From an uncultured Clostridiaceae bacterium (GTDB taxonomy: Bacteria; Bacillota; Clostridia; TANB77; CAG-465): a stretch of 64,000 nucleotides of DNA. Under the pieces are notes generated by a model, which ran no database searches, was not told where the DNA came from, and was given only the letters and a program-made list of their open reading frames with translations. A program made the translations under genes and the position numbers. The DNA is taken from contig CANCXL010000009.1 of NCBI GenBank assembly GCA_947381905.1, positions 1 through 64,000 of the forward strand, written 5' to 3'. The stretch's first letter is position 1. The number at the start of each line of letters is the position of its first letter. Shown here piece after piece: positions 8,845 to 16,133 of this stretch.

Positions 8845-10737
8845 ATGGAAAAAAAATTCTTTTTAAAAGAAAAACTACTTTATACTATACCAAAAGATAA
8901 ATACAATAAAAAAGATTTAACAAAACTTTTAAGCAAACATAAAGAAATAAAATTTGTATCTTTTGTTGGAATAGATTTATATGGAAATGATACAGATGAA
9001 AAAATACCAATAAGCTATTTTTTGGATAACTTTGATTCATTAATGAATACTGGCGTTCAAACTGATGGTTCTTCTGTAAGTCTATCTGCACTTGCTACAC
9101 TATCTGATGCAAGAGTTGATTTAATACCAGATATAAATTCTATGTGGTATGTAGACTATAATTACGAAAATATAGATGAGGTAACTCACCTTCCAGTTGG
9201 AACACTTAGAATCTGGTCTTTCCTACTTCATAACAATACATTTATAGATTCAAGAAGCATTTTACTATCATCTGTAGAAAAATTTAAAACTTACTTGTTA
9301 AATAAAATGGAAAGTACTAATTATTATAAAAAACTAGGTCTTAACGATATGCAAGAAATAAAAAAAGTTCAAATAATGCTTGGAACAGAACTAGAGTTTT
9401 GGGTTAGAACTCCCTATGATGCAATAAACATAGATAAACTTGTACTATCACAGACTCTAAAAGAACAATATTGGAAAAGAACTCAAGGGGTTGTAAGAAC
9501 AGCTCTTGAAAAATCACTAGAAATATTAAATCTATATGGATTTAATGTAGAAATGGGACATAAAGAAGTTGGTGGTGTTAATAACTATGTTTCATTTGAT
9601 GGTGCTGTAGAAAATCATATTGTAGAACAATTAGAAATAGATTGGAAATATGATGATGCAATAAAAACAGCAGATAAAGAGATTCTTGCAAGAATATTAA
9701 TTAAAGAAATATTTAGACTTTATGGACTTGAAGTAAGCTTTAATGCAAAACCAATTATTGGCGTTGCAGGATCTGGTAAACATTGTCACATTAGCACAAT
9801 GCTTACTCTTGCAAATGGTAAAAAGATAAATCTTCTTGCCCCTACTGAAACTAATTCTTTTTTAAGCAATTTTGGTTGGGGAACTCTTATGGGAGTATTA
9901 AAGAATTATTCGTTAGTAAATCCTTTTGTATCAAATACTAATGACTCTTTAAATAGACTTACTCCAAACTATGAAGCTCCTACCCATATTGTTGCATCAA
10001 TTGGGCAAAGTGCAAATGTTGAAACAAGAAATAGAACTGTACTTACAGGGCTTGTAAAAGATATTAGTAATCCACTATCTACAAGAATTGAGCTTAGAGC
10101 TCCTAATCCTAAAACTAATGTATACTTAACTATTTCAGCAGTTCTTGCAACATTTATAGATGGACTTAACTACTCTTTAAGTAAGAATATGAAAAATTCA
10201 CAGCTTGAAAAAGAGTTTTGTAAAAAATATAAAGAAAAAGGTAAATATCTAGACGATGATAGAGTTTATAGAGAAGAAAAAGACATTTTTAAAACATATA
10301 CTCTTGAAGAAAGAGATAAACTATTCGGAGCTCCACCAAAAACTGTGTATGAGACAATAACACCGCTTTTTAAAGATACAAAGCTTCTACATACTACTCT
10401 TTCCCAAGACATAATAGATGCACATGCAGATATCTCTATTACTAACTGGATTCTTGATTTAAAACAAAGAGTAATTCCAGAAGCAAAAGAAACTGTACTA
10501 TCATACATTGAACTAGAAAATTCAAACCAATATGACAAAGAATTATGGAAAAACATAACTAAATTAAAACTCTCTCTTATAAAAGATGATATTAATAAGC
10601 CTAGCATATTTACAAAAATAAATAATGCATGTGATGATAAAGATTTAGAAACTATTTCATCATTACAACTTGAAATAAATGATATATTGCTTGAACTAAA
10701 ATCATTATATACAACTTATATAAACAATGTAGTTTAA
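8845..10737 (+). CDS. glnA: Glutamine synthetase (about 630-residue clostridial type)
   Basis: ATP-dependent synthesis of glutamine from glutamate and ammonia. Recognisable GS core motifs: LGTELEFWV (metal-binding glutamates), EVGGVNNYVSFDG, AGSGKHCHIS (ATP/metal site), NRLTPNYEAPTH, NRTVLTG and RIELRAPNP. The protein is longer than GS type I (about 440-470) and lacks the hallmarks of GS III, fitting a roughly 630-residue clade known from Clostridia. The extra C-terminal 120 residues are helical. AGAGGTG ribosome site. Sitting after glmS it would supply that enzyme's amino donor, but glmS has its own terminator and no clear separate promoter was seen here. Confidence 0.88.
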   Translation: MEKKFFLKEKLLYTIPKDKYNKKDLTKLLSKHKEIKFVSFVGIDLYGNDTDEKIPISYFLDNFDSLMNTGVQTDGSSVSLSALATLSDARVDLIPDINSMWYVDYNYENIDEVTHLPVGTLRIWSFLLHNNTFIDSRSILLSSVEKFKTYLLNKMESTNYYKKLGLNDMQEIKKVQIMLGTELEFWVRTPYDAINIDKLVLSQTLKEQYWKRTQGVVRTALEKSLEILNLYGFNVEMGHKEVGGVNNYVSFDGAVENHIVEQLEIDWKYDDAIKTADKEILARILIKEIFRLYGLEVSFNAKPIIGVAGSGKHCHISTMLTLANGKKINLLAPTETNSFLSNFGWGTLMGVLKNYSLVNPFVSNTNDSLNRLTPNYEAPTHIVASIGQSANVETRNRTVLTGLVKDISNPLSTRIELRAPNPKTNVYLTISAVLATFIDGLNYSLSKNMKNSQLEKEFCKKYKEKGKYLDDDRVYREEKDIFKTYTLEERDKLFGAPPKTVYETITPLFKDTKLLHTTLSQDIIDAHADISITNWILDLKQRVIPEAKETVLSYIELENSNQYDKELWKNITKLKLSLIKDDINKPSIFTKINNACDDKDLETISSLQLEINDILLELKSLYTTYINNVV

Positions 10738-10754
10738 TAATGTAAATTAGCTAG

Positions 10755-10787
10755 AAAAAATGGAGATTAAAAAATCTCCATTTTTTT
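10755..10787. terminator. Bidirectional terminator between glnA and the PBP gene
   Basis: AAAAAATGGAGATT and AATCTCCATTTTTT form a long perfect stem with a four-base loop. A- and T-runs on both sides let it serve the converging genes. Confidence 0.88.
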
Positions 10788-10796
10788 ATTGCTTTA

Positions 10797-12911
10797 TTAT
10801 CTATTATAATAATATTGCATTAATTCTTTCCAAACACCATTTACATTTCCAATTGGCAATTTCTTTGGTGTATCATATCCTCCCCAAATACATAGTGTAG
10901 CATCATCTGTAAAACCACAAGTCCAAACATCTTTTACATCATTTGTTGTTCCAGTTTTAATATATGATGTTTTATTACTAATACTTGCTGTTCTACCAGT
11001 ACCATACCTTGCACCAGCATTTAATGAAGTCTTTAACATTCCTGCAGCCTCTTGTGAAATCACTTGATGTTCATTTCTATTTTTACTAATAGTTCTTCCT
11101 TCAATTTCAATGTGGTTAATAGTAGAAATATTCCTAAAAGTTCCATCATTACTTATGGCATTATATGCTTGTGCCATTTCATAAGGTGAAATACCATTTC
11201 TAAGACCTCCTAGTGCTAAAGCTGGATAATACATATCATCTTTATTATCAATAGATGTTATTCCAAAGCTCTTTAGATATTCATATGATTTAGCAATACC
11301 TACTTTTTCAAGAGTAGTTACAGCAACAGTATTTAGCGAATATGCTATTGCGTCATTAGTTGTAATTGTTCCTCTAAAAGTTCTACTTGCATTAACTACA
11401 TTCCAAGTTCCAGACGATGTTGTAACACTTACTGGTACATCTTGAACATAGCTTGTTGGCTTTAGTATTCCCATGTCATAAGCTGGACCATATACACTAA
11501 GTGGTTTTATTGCAGACCCTGTCTGACGAGTTATGTTATACGCATGATTTAAATTAGAATCATTTCTAGAACTAATTATTGCAATAACCTCTCCAGACTT
11601 ATTAGTCATAACTCCACCAAGTTCAATCCCCTCATGTCCTGGAAAACTTGCTTTTGCCACCTCATATGCCTTGTTTTGCATTGATACATCTAAATTCAAA
11701 TAGATTTTTGTATTACCATTTAATAGTTTACCTATTGCTTCTTCATTTGAGCATCCACAATCCTCTTTTACCACATCAATTGCTTGTGAAAAAGCAATAT
11801 CTATATATGGTTTTATTGCAGGATTATTTTTAGTTATCCTATTAAATCCATTTACAAATTCAATATTAAAGTTTATTGCCTCAGTATATTCCTCATCTGT
11901 TATTAGCCTTAGCTCTAACATTTTTTTTAAGACAATCTTTTGTCTATTCATAAGTCTTGTCTTACATGTATCTGATGCATATGGGTTTAAATAATCTGGT
12001 GAATTTGGAATAGATGCAAGAATTGCTGATTGAGCAATATTTAAGTTCTTAGGTTCAGTATTAAAATACGTCATAGACGCCTCATAAATACCATATGCAC
12101 CATTTCCATAATACACTAAATTAATGTAACTTCCAAGTATTTTTTCTTTTGACCAGTGATCTGTTAAATATAATGCACTTCCTATCTCTCTTGCCTTTCT
12201 TGAAGGTGAATGTGAATCGTCTCCCGTTGCCACCTTTACAAGTTGTTGAGTAATAGTACTTCCTCCAAAAGATGAATCTCCTTTTATTATATAATTGAAT
12301 GTAGCATATAATAATCTATTTATAGATATACCATTGTTGTCATAAAAGGTTTCGTCTTCAATTGCAGTAAAAGCATCACCAATATATTTTGGAAGAGAAT
12401 TAATTTCTGTATACACACTTGAGTATGTAGGAACAAAATTTGCTTCTCCTGAATCATAATAACCGTACATAATTTGAATTAAATTACCATTTCTGTCATA
12501 TATATGTGGAACAGTATCTACATTAATTCTTGTAGTGTCAAAACCTTTTTCATAAGATTTAAATGCTGTAGATATATATGGCATAAAAAATGCTAAAACA
12601 GACACAATACCGATTATCATCACTATAATGAATACTTTCAAAATACTATGTTTGGATTTTTTCTCCCCAGATGAAGGTACTCCAGATACCTTTATAATAG
12701 ATTTCATGTGGTCTTTGTTTATATCTTCTCTGTTGCTTTTAAAGTCACTAGCATTACGACTTTCAAGGTAGTCTTCTTTATACATAAACTCATCAAGTTT
12801 CTGCCTTAAAGTCTTTTGCTTTTTTGTCTCTTTAGAATTTATGGCATGTAAAGCATTACTATATGACTTTCTCCTTTTTTCATAATCTTTTTTCAAAATG
12901 AATCCCTCCAA
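10797..12911 (-). CDS. Class A penicillin-binding protein (GT51 glycosyltransferase + transpeptidase)
   Basis: A 704-residue bifunctional peptidoglycan synthase. A basic cytoplasmic tail of about 85 residues precedes one membrane anchor (about 88-112). The GT51 domain follows: EDETFYDNNGI (catalytic Glu; the usual His is replaced by Asn), GGSTITQQLVK and the LYLTDHWSKEKILGSYIN region. The transpeptidase domain has TGSAIKPL (S-x-x-K), YSLNT (S-x-N) and IKTGTT (K-T-G). The protein stops soon after the transpeptidase domain with no C-terminal extension. Monocistronic: own promoter upstream and shared terminator downstream. Confidence 0.93.
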   Translation of the reverse strand: MEGFILKKDYEKRRKSYSNALHAINSKETKKQKTLRQKLDEFMYKEDYLESRNASDFKSNREDINKDHMKSIIKVSGVPSSGEKKSKHSILKVFIIVMIIGIVSVLAFFMPYISTAFKSYEKGFDTTRINVDTVPHIYDRNGNLIQIMYGYYDSGEANFVPTYSSVYTEINSLPKYIGDAFTAIEDETFYDNNGISINRLLYATFNYIIKGDSSFGGSTITQQLVKVATGDDSHSPSRKAREIGSALYLTDHWSKEKILGSYINLVYYGNGAYGIYEASMTYFNTEPKNLNIAQSAILASIPNSPDYLNPYASDTCKTRLMNRQKIVLKKMLELRLITDEEYTEAINFNIEFVNGFNRITKNNPAIKPYIDIAFSQAIDVVKEDCGCSNEEAIGKLLNGNTKIYLNLDVSMQNKAYEVAKASFPGHEGIELGGVMTNKSGEVIAIISSRNDSNLNHAYNITRQTGSAIKPLSVYGPAYDMGILKPTSYVQDVPVSVTTSSGTWNVVNASRTFRGTITTNDAIAYSLNTVAVTTLEKVGIAKSYEYLKSFGITSIDNKDDMYYPALALGGLRNGISPYEMAQAYNAISNDGTFRNISTINHIEIEGRTISKNRNEHQVISQEAAGMLKTSLNAGARYGTGRTASISNKTSYIKTGTTNDVKDVWTCGFTDDATLCIWGGYDTPKKLPIGNVNGVWKELMQYYYNR

Positions 12912-12958
12912 TTCCTAAAAATATTAATTTTAAGATATAACATTAAAATCCGTCTATT

Positions 12959-12987
12959 ATTTTACCATTGAGATTATAAAAAGTCAA
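12959..12987 (-). promoter_or_regulatory. Promoter of the class A PBP gene
   Basis: Minus strand TTGACT, 17 bases, TAAAAT, about 50 bases upstream of the start codon. Confidence 0.65.
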
Positions 12988-13040
12988 CATAATTCTGTAT
13001 TACTAAAACATAAATTCTTTCTTTTCAACTGCATTATCCT

Positions 13041-13158
13041 TTTATTTAATTTATACTATATGGTATAATATAATTGTATATAGAAGTTGTTGTACTTCTG
13101 TATATATTTGATTTTGTTAGGAGTTTTGGGCAGTTTTATCTGCTCACCTCCATTTTTT
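13041..13158 (+). ncRNA. Small RNA unit R1 (tandem family)
   Basis: TATAAT lies at 13064-13069 with a weak TTTATT hexamer 17 bases upstream, so the transcript should start near 13076. Hairpin 1 pairs ATATAGAAG with CTTCTGTATAT (9 bp including one G-U). Hairpin 2 has GGAG (13120-13123) and GGGCAG (13128-13133) pairing with CTGCTC (13140-13145) and CTCC, then a run of T (13153-13159): an intrinsic terminator. The expected RNA is about 83 bases. No ORF is present. Homologous to units at 13458 and 13574. Not a family I recognise. Confidence 0.7.
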
Positions 13159-13228
13159 TATATACTAGGAAAAATCAATTTTTTGTCGAAAATTGCGACG
13201 AAAAGTTGCAAAAAATAAAGCAGAAATA

Positions 13229-13257
13229 TTTACAAACGTTCGTTCATAATATATAAT
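13229..13257 (+). promoter_or_regulatory. Promoter with LexA-like box, RNA element copy A
   Basis: TTTACA (13229-13234), 17-base spacer, TATAAT (13252-13257). The spacer contains AAACGTTCGTTC (13234-13245), which on the other strand reads GAACGAACGTTT. This matches the Gram-positive LexA/DinR core GAAC-N4-GTT(C/T). Binding there would block RNA polymerase. The same promoter and box occur at the second copy (44975-45003). Confidence 0.6.
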
Positions 13258-13263
13258 ATGTAT

Positions 13264-13457
13264 ATCAGCTGATAATGCTATATCTAGATAGTAACCCAAA
13301 CCTAGAAATAGCGATGGATAATGGCCGAGAACAACGACCAATTAAGAAAAGGGTGGCCTAAATATTTAGGTGGAAACTTAAATACAACATCTTAATAAAA
13401 AATCCAAAACTATGAAATAGTTTTGGAGCGTAACAAATTTATTTGTTACTTTTGTTC
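13264..13457 (+). ncRNA. Structured RNA element E, copy A
   Basis: Expected transcript of about 190 bases without an ORF, nearly identical to the copy at 44778-44968. Helices visible by eye: GCTAT paired with ATAGC (around 13279 and 13308), a GG(C/T)CG...CGACC hairpin, a palindromic CCTAAATATTTAGG hairpin, CCAAAACTAT/ATAGTTTTGG, and the terminator GTAACAAA (13430-13437) with TTTGTTAC (13442-13449) then TTTTGTT. The homology to copy B also covers about 80 bases upstream of the promoter, including a GTCG...CGAC hairpin. The unit sits between small RNA units R1 and R2. The RNA family is not recognised. Confidence 0.72.
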
Positions 13458-13572
13458 TTGATTTAATGTATTGTTATATGGTATAATATAATTGTATAGA
13501 AATTATTATTATTTCTATATTTTGATTGTTTATTGGAGTTTAGGGCAGTTTATCTGCTCACCTCCATTTTTT
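13458..13572 (+). ncRNA. Small RNA unit R2 (tandem family)
   Basis: Promoter TTGATT (13458-13463), 18 bases, TATAAT (13482-13487); start expected near 13494. Hairpin 1 is TATAGAAAT / ATTTCTATA, in which both members of several pairs differ from R1 and R3 while pairing is kept. Hairpin 2, the terminator, has GGAG (13535-13538) and GGGCAG pairing with CTGCTC and CTCC (13562-13565), then ATTTTTT. The RNA would be about 79 bases. Confidence 0.72.
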
Positions 13573-13573
13573 C

Positions 13574-13690
13574 TTGATTTAATACATTATTATATGGTAT
13601 AATATAATTGTATATAGAAGTTATTGTGCTTCTGTATATAAAGTGTTGTTAGGAGTTTAGGGCGGTTTATCTGCCCACCTCCGTTTTTTT
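13574..13690 (+). ncRNA. Small RNA unit R3 (tandem family)
   Basis: Promoter TTGATT (13574-13579), 18 bases, TATAAT (13598-13603); start expected near 13610. Hairpin 1 is as in R1. In the terminator hairpin GGGCGG pairs with CTGCCC, changing two pairs relative to R1 and R2 without breaking the stem. CCTCC (13678-13682) is followed by GTTTTTTT. The RNA would be about 80 bases. Confidence 0.72.
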
Positions 13691-13735
13691 ATTGTTTTAT
13701 GAACATTAGTTATCTATTGTTCTTTTTTTATATAT

Positions 13736-13764
13736 TTGAAAAAATTGGTAAAAAATGGTATAAT
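13736..13764 (+). promoter_or_regulatory. Promoter of the 94-residue ORF
   Basis: TTGAAA (13736-13741), 17 bases, TATAAT (13759-13764), giving a leader of roughly 130 bases before the ATG at 13902. Confidence 0.65.
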
Positions 13765-13866
13765 TATAGTATATATATACATATATTTTTTAATCTTTAA
13801 TAATTATTTAAGATGTGTCTTAATATAAAGGTTAGGAAATTAATATAGTTCATACTATATCATCCA

Positions 13867-13940
13867 TACCATTAGCTTAAACCTCTTTGGGAGGTAATTA
13901 AATGAATAACAACACTATTAAAGCTAATGGTAACATTAGC
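13867..13940 (+). promoter_or_regulatory. Start-codon hairpin switch of the 94-residue ORF
   Basis: TACCATTAGCTT (13867-13878) is perfectly complementary to AAGCTAATGGTA (13921-13932), enclosing the ribosome site and ATG. Inside this loop ACCTC (13881-13885) pairs with GAGGT (13891-13895), masking the Shine-Dalgarno. The downstream arm can instead pair with the following codons: GCTAATG (13923-13929) with CATTAGC (13934-13940). The two folds exclude each other. Control of translation initiation is inferred. Confidence 0.6.
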
Positions 13941-14186
13941 AAATTAATCCAAATTTTTAATGATAATATCACAGTCCTTTGGGAATACAAGATAAAAGTA
14001 CTTGAACCTTCTGAAAATGAAGAAATTAATATGCAAGACCTTTTAATGTATACTACTTTAAAAGAGGATCTTATAGATATTTTAAATGAAATAATATTTA
14101 TTAACAAACATTTCTTTTTTGGAATGTTAACTGAATATGTTATTATTTTATTTGAAAAATTATATCATATTATAGATATGAAATAG
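13902..14186 (+). CDS. Small unknown protein (94 residues)
   Basis: ATG with a GGGAGGT ribosome site 6 bases upstream. The product is a soluble-looking helical protein with no cysteines, signal peptide or known motif; the C-terminal half is rich in isoleucine, leucine and phenylalanine (ILNEIIFINKHFFFGML). It is the only protein gene in the RNA-rich stretch 12.9-14.4 kb and is read in the same direction as the RNA units. The own promoter, elaborate leader and structured 3' end support a real gene. Function unknown. Confidence 0.6.
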   Translation: MNNNTIKANGNISKLIQIFNDNITVLWEYKIKVLEPSENEEINMQDLLMYTTLKEDLIDILNEIIFINKHFFFGMLTEYVIILFEKLYHIIDMK

Positions 14187-14204
14187 GAAATTATAATTAT
14201 TAAA

Positions 14205-14322
14205 AAGGATAGTGATATTTTTTAGGAATATGTATATGTATATTTTATATACGTGAAGGTTTGCTAATGGGATAAAGTTTAGTTTAAAAGCGAGATGGAA
14301 TATTCTCGCTATCACTTTTTTT
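14205..14322 (+). terminator. Structured 3' region with terminator after the 94-residue ORF
   Basis: The terminator hairpin AGCGAGA (14289-14295) / TCTCGCT (14304-14310) is followed by ATCACTTTTTTT. AGTGATA (14211-14217) can pair with TATCACT (14310-14316), enclosing a GTATAT/ATATAC hairpin near 14234-14252 and a GCTAATGG motif (14263-14270) that repeats the one in the leader switch. Confidence 0.6.
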
Positions 14323-14374
14323 AGCGACAAAAAATAGAAGCAAATTTTTGATAATTTACTTCTATTTTATTATT

Positions 14375-15232
14375 CTACTTTATATTATTTTCAAATCCAG
14401 ATAATCTATATTGTGAGTCTACTTTTGTAAATGTATATTTTACTGTTTGTAATATTTTAGTATCTAGTACATTATCATCTATCTTAGATTTTATATAATC
14501 TATTTGTGTATTCTCATTAAATTCTTGATCATTTTCAATATTTAATGCAAGTATTGATTTTGACTTATCATAGAAAAGTTTTATATTTACACTACTTTCA
14601 GCTTCATTCATTTCTATATTTTTAGTAATATATACTCTATATGCCAAAAGCTCTGCTCTATCTGGATACTCTGTTATTTGATATGGAATTTCAAGAGTAT
14701 ATCCAATAGTTCCAGTAGGAAATCCCCTAGGAATAACAATATATACTTTACTTTCATCACTAAAATCTAATATTTCATCTACTTTTTTATCTGTTATAGA
14801 TGTATCTTTAAAAGTACTATTAATAACCTTATTCATATTTTCTGGTGTTATGTATGTACTATTATATTCTTCTGAATATTGTAAATATTCTTGATATTCT
14901 TGCTTTCTATATATTTTATCAAGAGATACAAGTAATTTAAATTTACTACTAATACCTTTTTCGTCTAATTCGTCAATAATGTCATTTGAATATATATCTG
15001 AATATTTAATTAGTTCTTTTAGTTCAACACCTATTCTACTATTTACATTTATATTTTTTCCTCTTTCCTCTCTATCAACTATTTCTGGAGTTGTAGTAGG
15101 AACTGTTGGTTCTGGTTCTTTTTGTGTAGGTTGCTTACTTTTAATCATAGAGTTTATTATAATATATGAAAAGCAAATAACTGCACATATTATTAATATT
15201 GAACATACGATTGTAATAACTTTATTTTTCAT
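14375..15232 (-). CDS. Unknown protein with N-terminal membrane anchor
   Basis: A 285-residue protein with one hydrophobic segment (residues about 5-28) followed by a proline/threonine linker (EPEPTVPTTTPE) and a 225-residue extracellular domain. No lipobox or known domain seen. The last gene in the era-yqzL-recO operon, 18 bases after recO. The C-terminal part (NIKLFYDKSKSILALNIEN) is beta-rich, like many exported proteins of unknown function in Clostridia. Its job cannot be inferred from DNA-repair or ribosome-assembly neighbours. Confidence 0.7.
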   Translation of the reverse strand: MKNKVITIVCSILIICAVICFSYIIINSMIKSKQPTQKEPEPTVPTTTPEIVDREERGKNINVNSRIGVELKELIKYSDIYSNDIIDELDEKGISSKFKLLVSLDKIYRKQEYQEYLQYSEEYNSTYITPENMNKVINSTFKDTSITDKKVDEILDFSDESKVYIVIPRGFPTGTIGYTLEIPYQITEYPDRAELLAYRVYITKNIEMNEAESSVNIKLFYDKSKSILALNIENDQEFNENTQIDYIKSKIDDNVLDTKILQTVKYTFTKVDSQYRLSGFENNIK

Positions 15233-15250
15233 TTTTCCCCTCCAATTTTA

Positions 15251-15973
15251 TTATAATCCACTAATTATTGAATCTGTGAAAACTTGTCCAAAAAGCTCGA
15301 AATCTGTATAGCTTTTAAGCTCAAAAGAAAAAATTTTTTTAATATCTGTTCTAATTACAAAAAATATTGCATTATATGTAGCTTTAGATATTCTAATTCT
15401 TCTTTTCTTATCCACAGTATTCATACATTCTTCACATATAAACACATTATCTATAAAATCATAATACACGTATTCGTCTTTATCCTCAAGTAAAGGTTTT
15501 AGGCACTTTGAGCATTTATCTTGTCTTGGCGCAAATCCTAAAAGTGTAAATAGTTTTATCTTAAACGAATTTGTCACAAGCTTTATGTCTTTTTCATATT
15601 TATCTAAAACATATATAGTATTTAAAAATAATTTTAAAATCTTCTCACAATCTTGATTTTCATCTGTTACACTATTAATCATTTTTGTCATATCAAATAC
15701 AATTTGAAGCTTATCGAAGTCTATTCTTAAATTATAAAAAGTATTAATTACTGATGCAGAGTTTAAATAATAATATCCTGTATTTTGGTAAAGAACAAAT
15801 TCACTATAAACTAAATACTGTGAACTTGCTAAAAACTGACTATTTGTCTTTTTAGCACCTTTAGCAATAGCAGATACTTTTCCTAAAGAATCTGTAAGAA
15901 TTGTTATTATCTTGTCATTATCTTTATATGCTACTTCTCTTATTACTATTCCTTTCACCTTTGTTAGCTTCAT
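15251..15973 (-). CDS. recO: DNA repair protein RecO
   Basis: A 240-residue recombination mediator that helps load RecA in RecF-pathway repair. An OB-fold N-terminus (VKGIVIREVAYKDNDKIITI LTD) is followed by a helical domain with a four-cysteine zinc site: CSKC near 160 and CEEC near 185. The length is typical. The gene overlaps the end of yqzL by 50 bases in another frame, and the order yqzL-recO matches Bacillus subtilis, supporting the ATG at 15973. Downstream of era, as in many Firmicutes. Confidence 0.93.
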   Translation of the reverse strand: MKLTKVKGIVIREVAYKDNDKIITILTDSLGKVSAIAKGAKKTNSQFLASSQYLVYSEFVLYQNTGYYYLNSASVINTFYNLRIDFDKLQIVFDMTKMINSVTDENQDCEKILKLFLNTIYVLDKYEKDIKLVTNSFKIKLFTLLGFAPRQDKCSKCLKPLLEDKDEYVYYDFIDNVFICEECMNTVDKKRRIRISKATYNAIFFVIRTDIKKIFSFELKSYTDFELFGQVFTDSIISGL

Positions 15974-16085
15974 TTATTATTCCACCCTTTTTTTCGTATG
16001 ATATATTGTCTAGAGCTTTAAACTCCATATATGTTTCTATATTTCCTGTTTTTAAAAATTCGTTCCAAGCAAACTCTTTATACAT
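15924..16085 (-). CDS. yqzL: YqzL-family small protein
   Basis: A 53-residue protein, MYKEFAWNEFLKTGNIETY followed by MEFKAL. It shares with B. subtilis YqzL the W-x-x-F-x-x-T-G-x-I-x-x-Y pattern and the position immediately before recO. A GAGGTGAT ribosome site lies just upstream of the ATG at 16085. Its last 17 codons overlap the recO start. Function unknown in all known members. Too small for most gene callers, but conserved order and motif make it convincing. Confidence 0.85.
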   Translation of the reverse strand: MYKEFAWNEFLKTGNIETYMEFKALDNISYEKKGGIINEANKGERNSNKRSSI

Positions 16086-16133
16086 ATAATCACCTCTAGT
16101 AATATTATATGTATTTTTTTAATTTGAATACAA

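Noticed and set aside
13074-13256. Plus-strand open frame of 60 codons over R1 and the E promoter
   Set aside because: It runs through a terminator hairpin and a promoter, starts with a non-ATG codon region lacking a ribosome site, and has unnatural composition.
13264-13457. Element E as 6S RNA, tmRNA, RNase P RNA or a group I intron
   Set aside because: None of the signature sequences or the long bulged duplex of these RNAs was found; also two near-identical copies are present.
13041-13690. CRISPR-like repeats in the R1-R3 region
   Set aside because: Only three copies, repeats exceed 100 bases with promoter and terminator inside, spacing is irregular and no cas gene is present.
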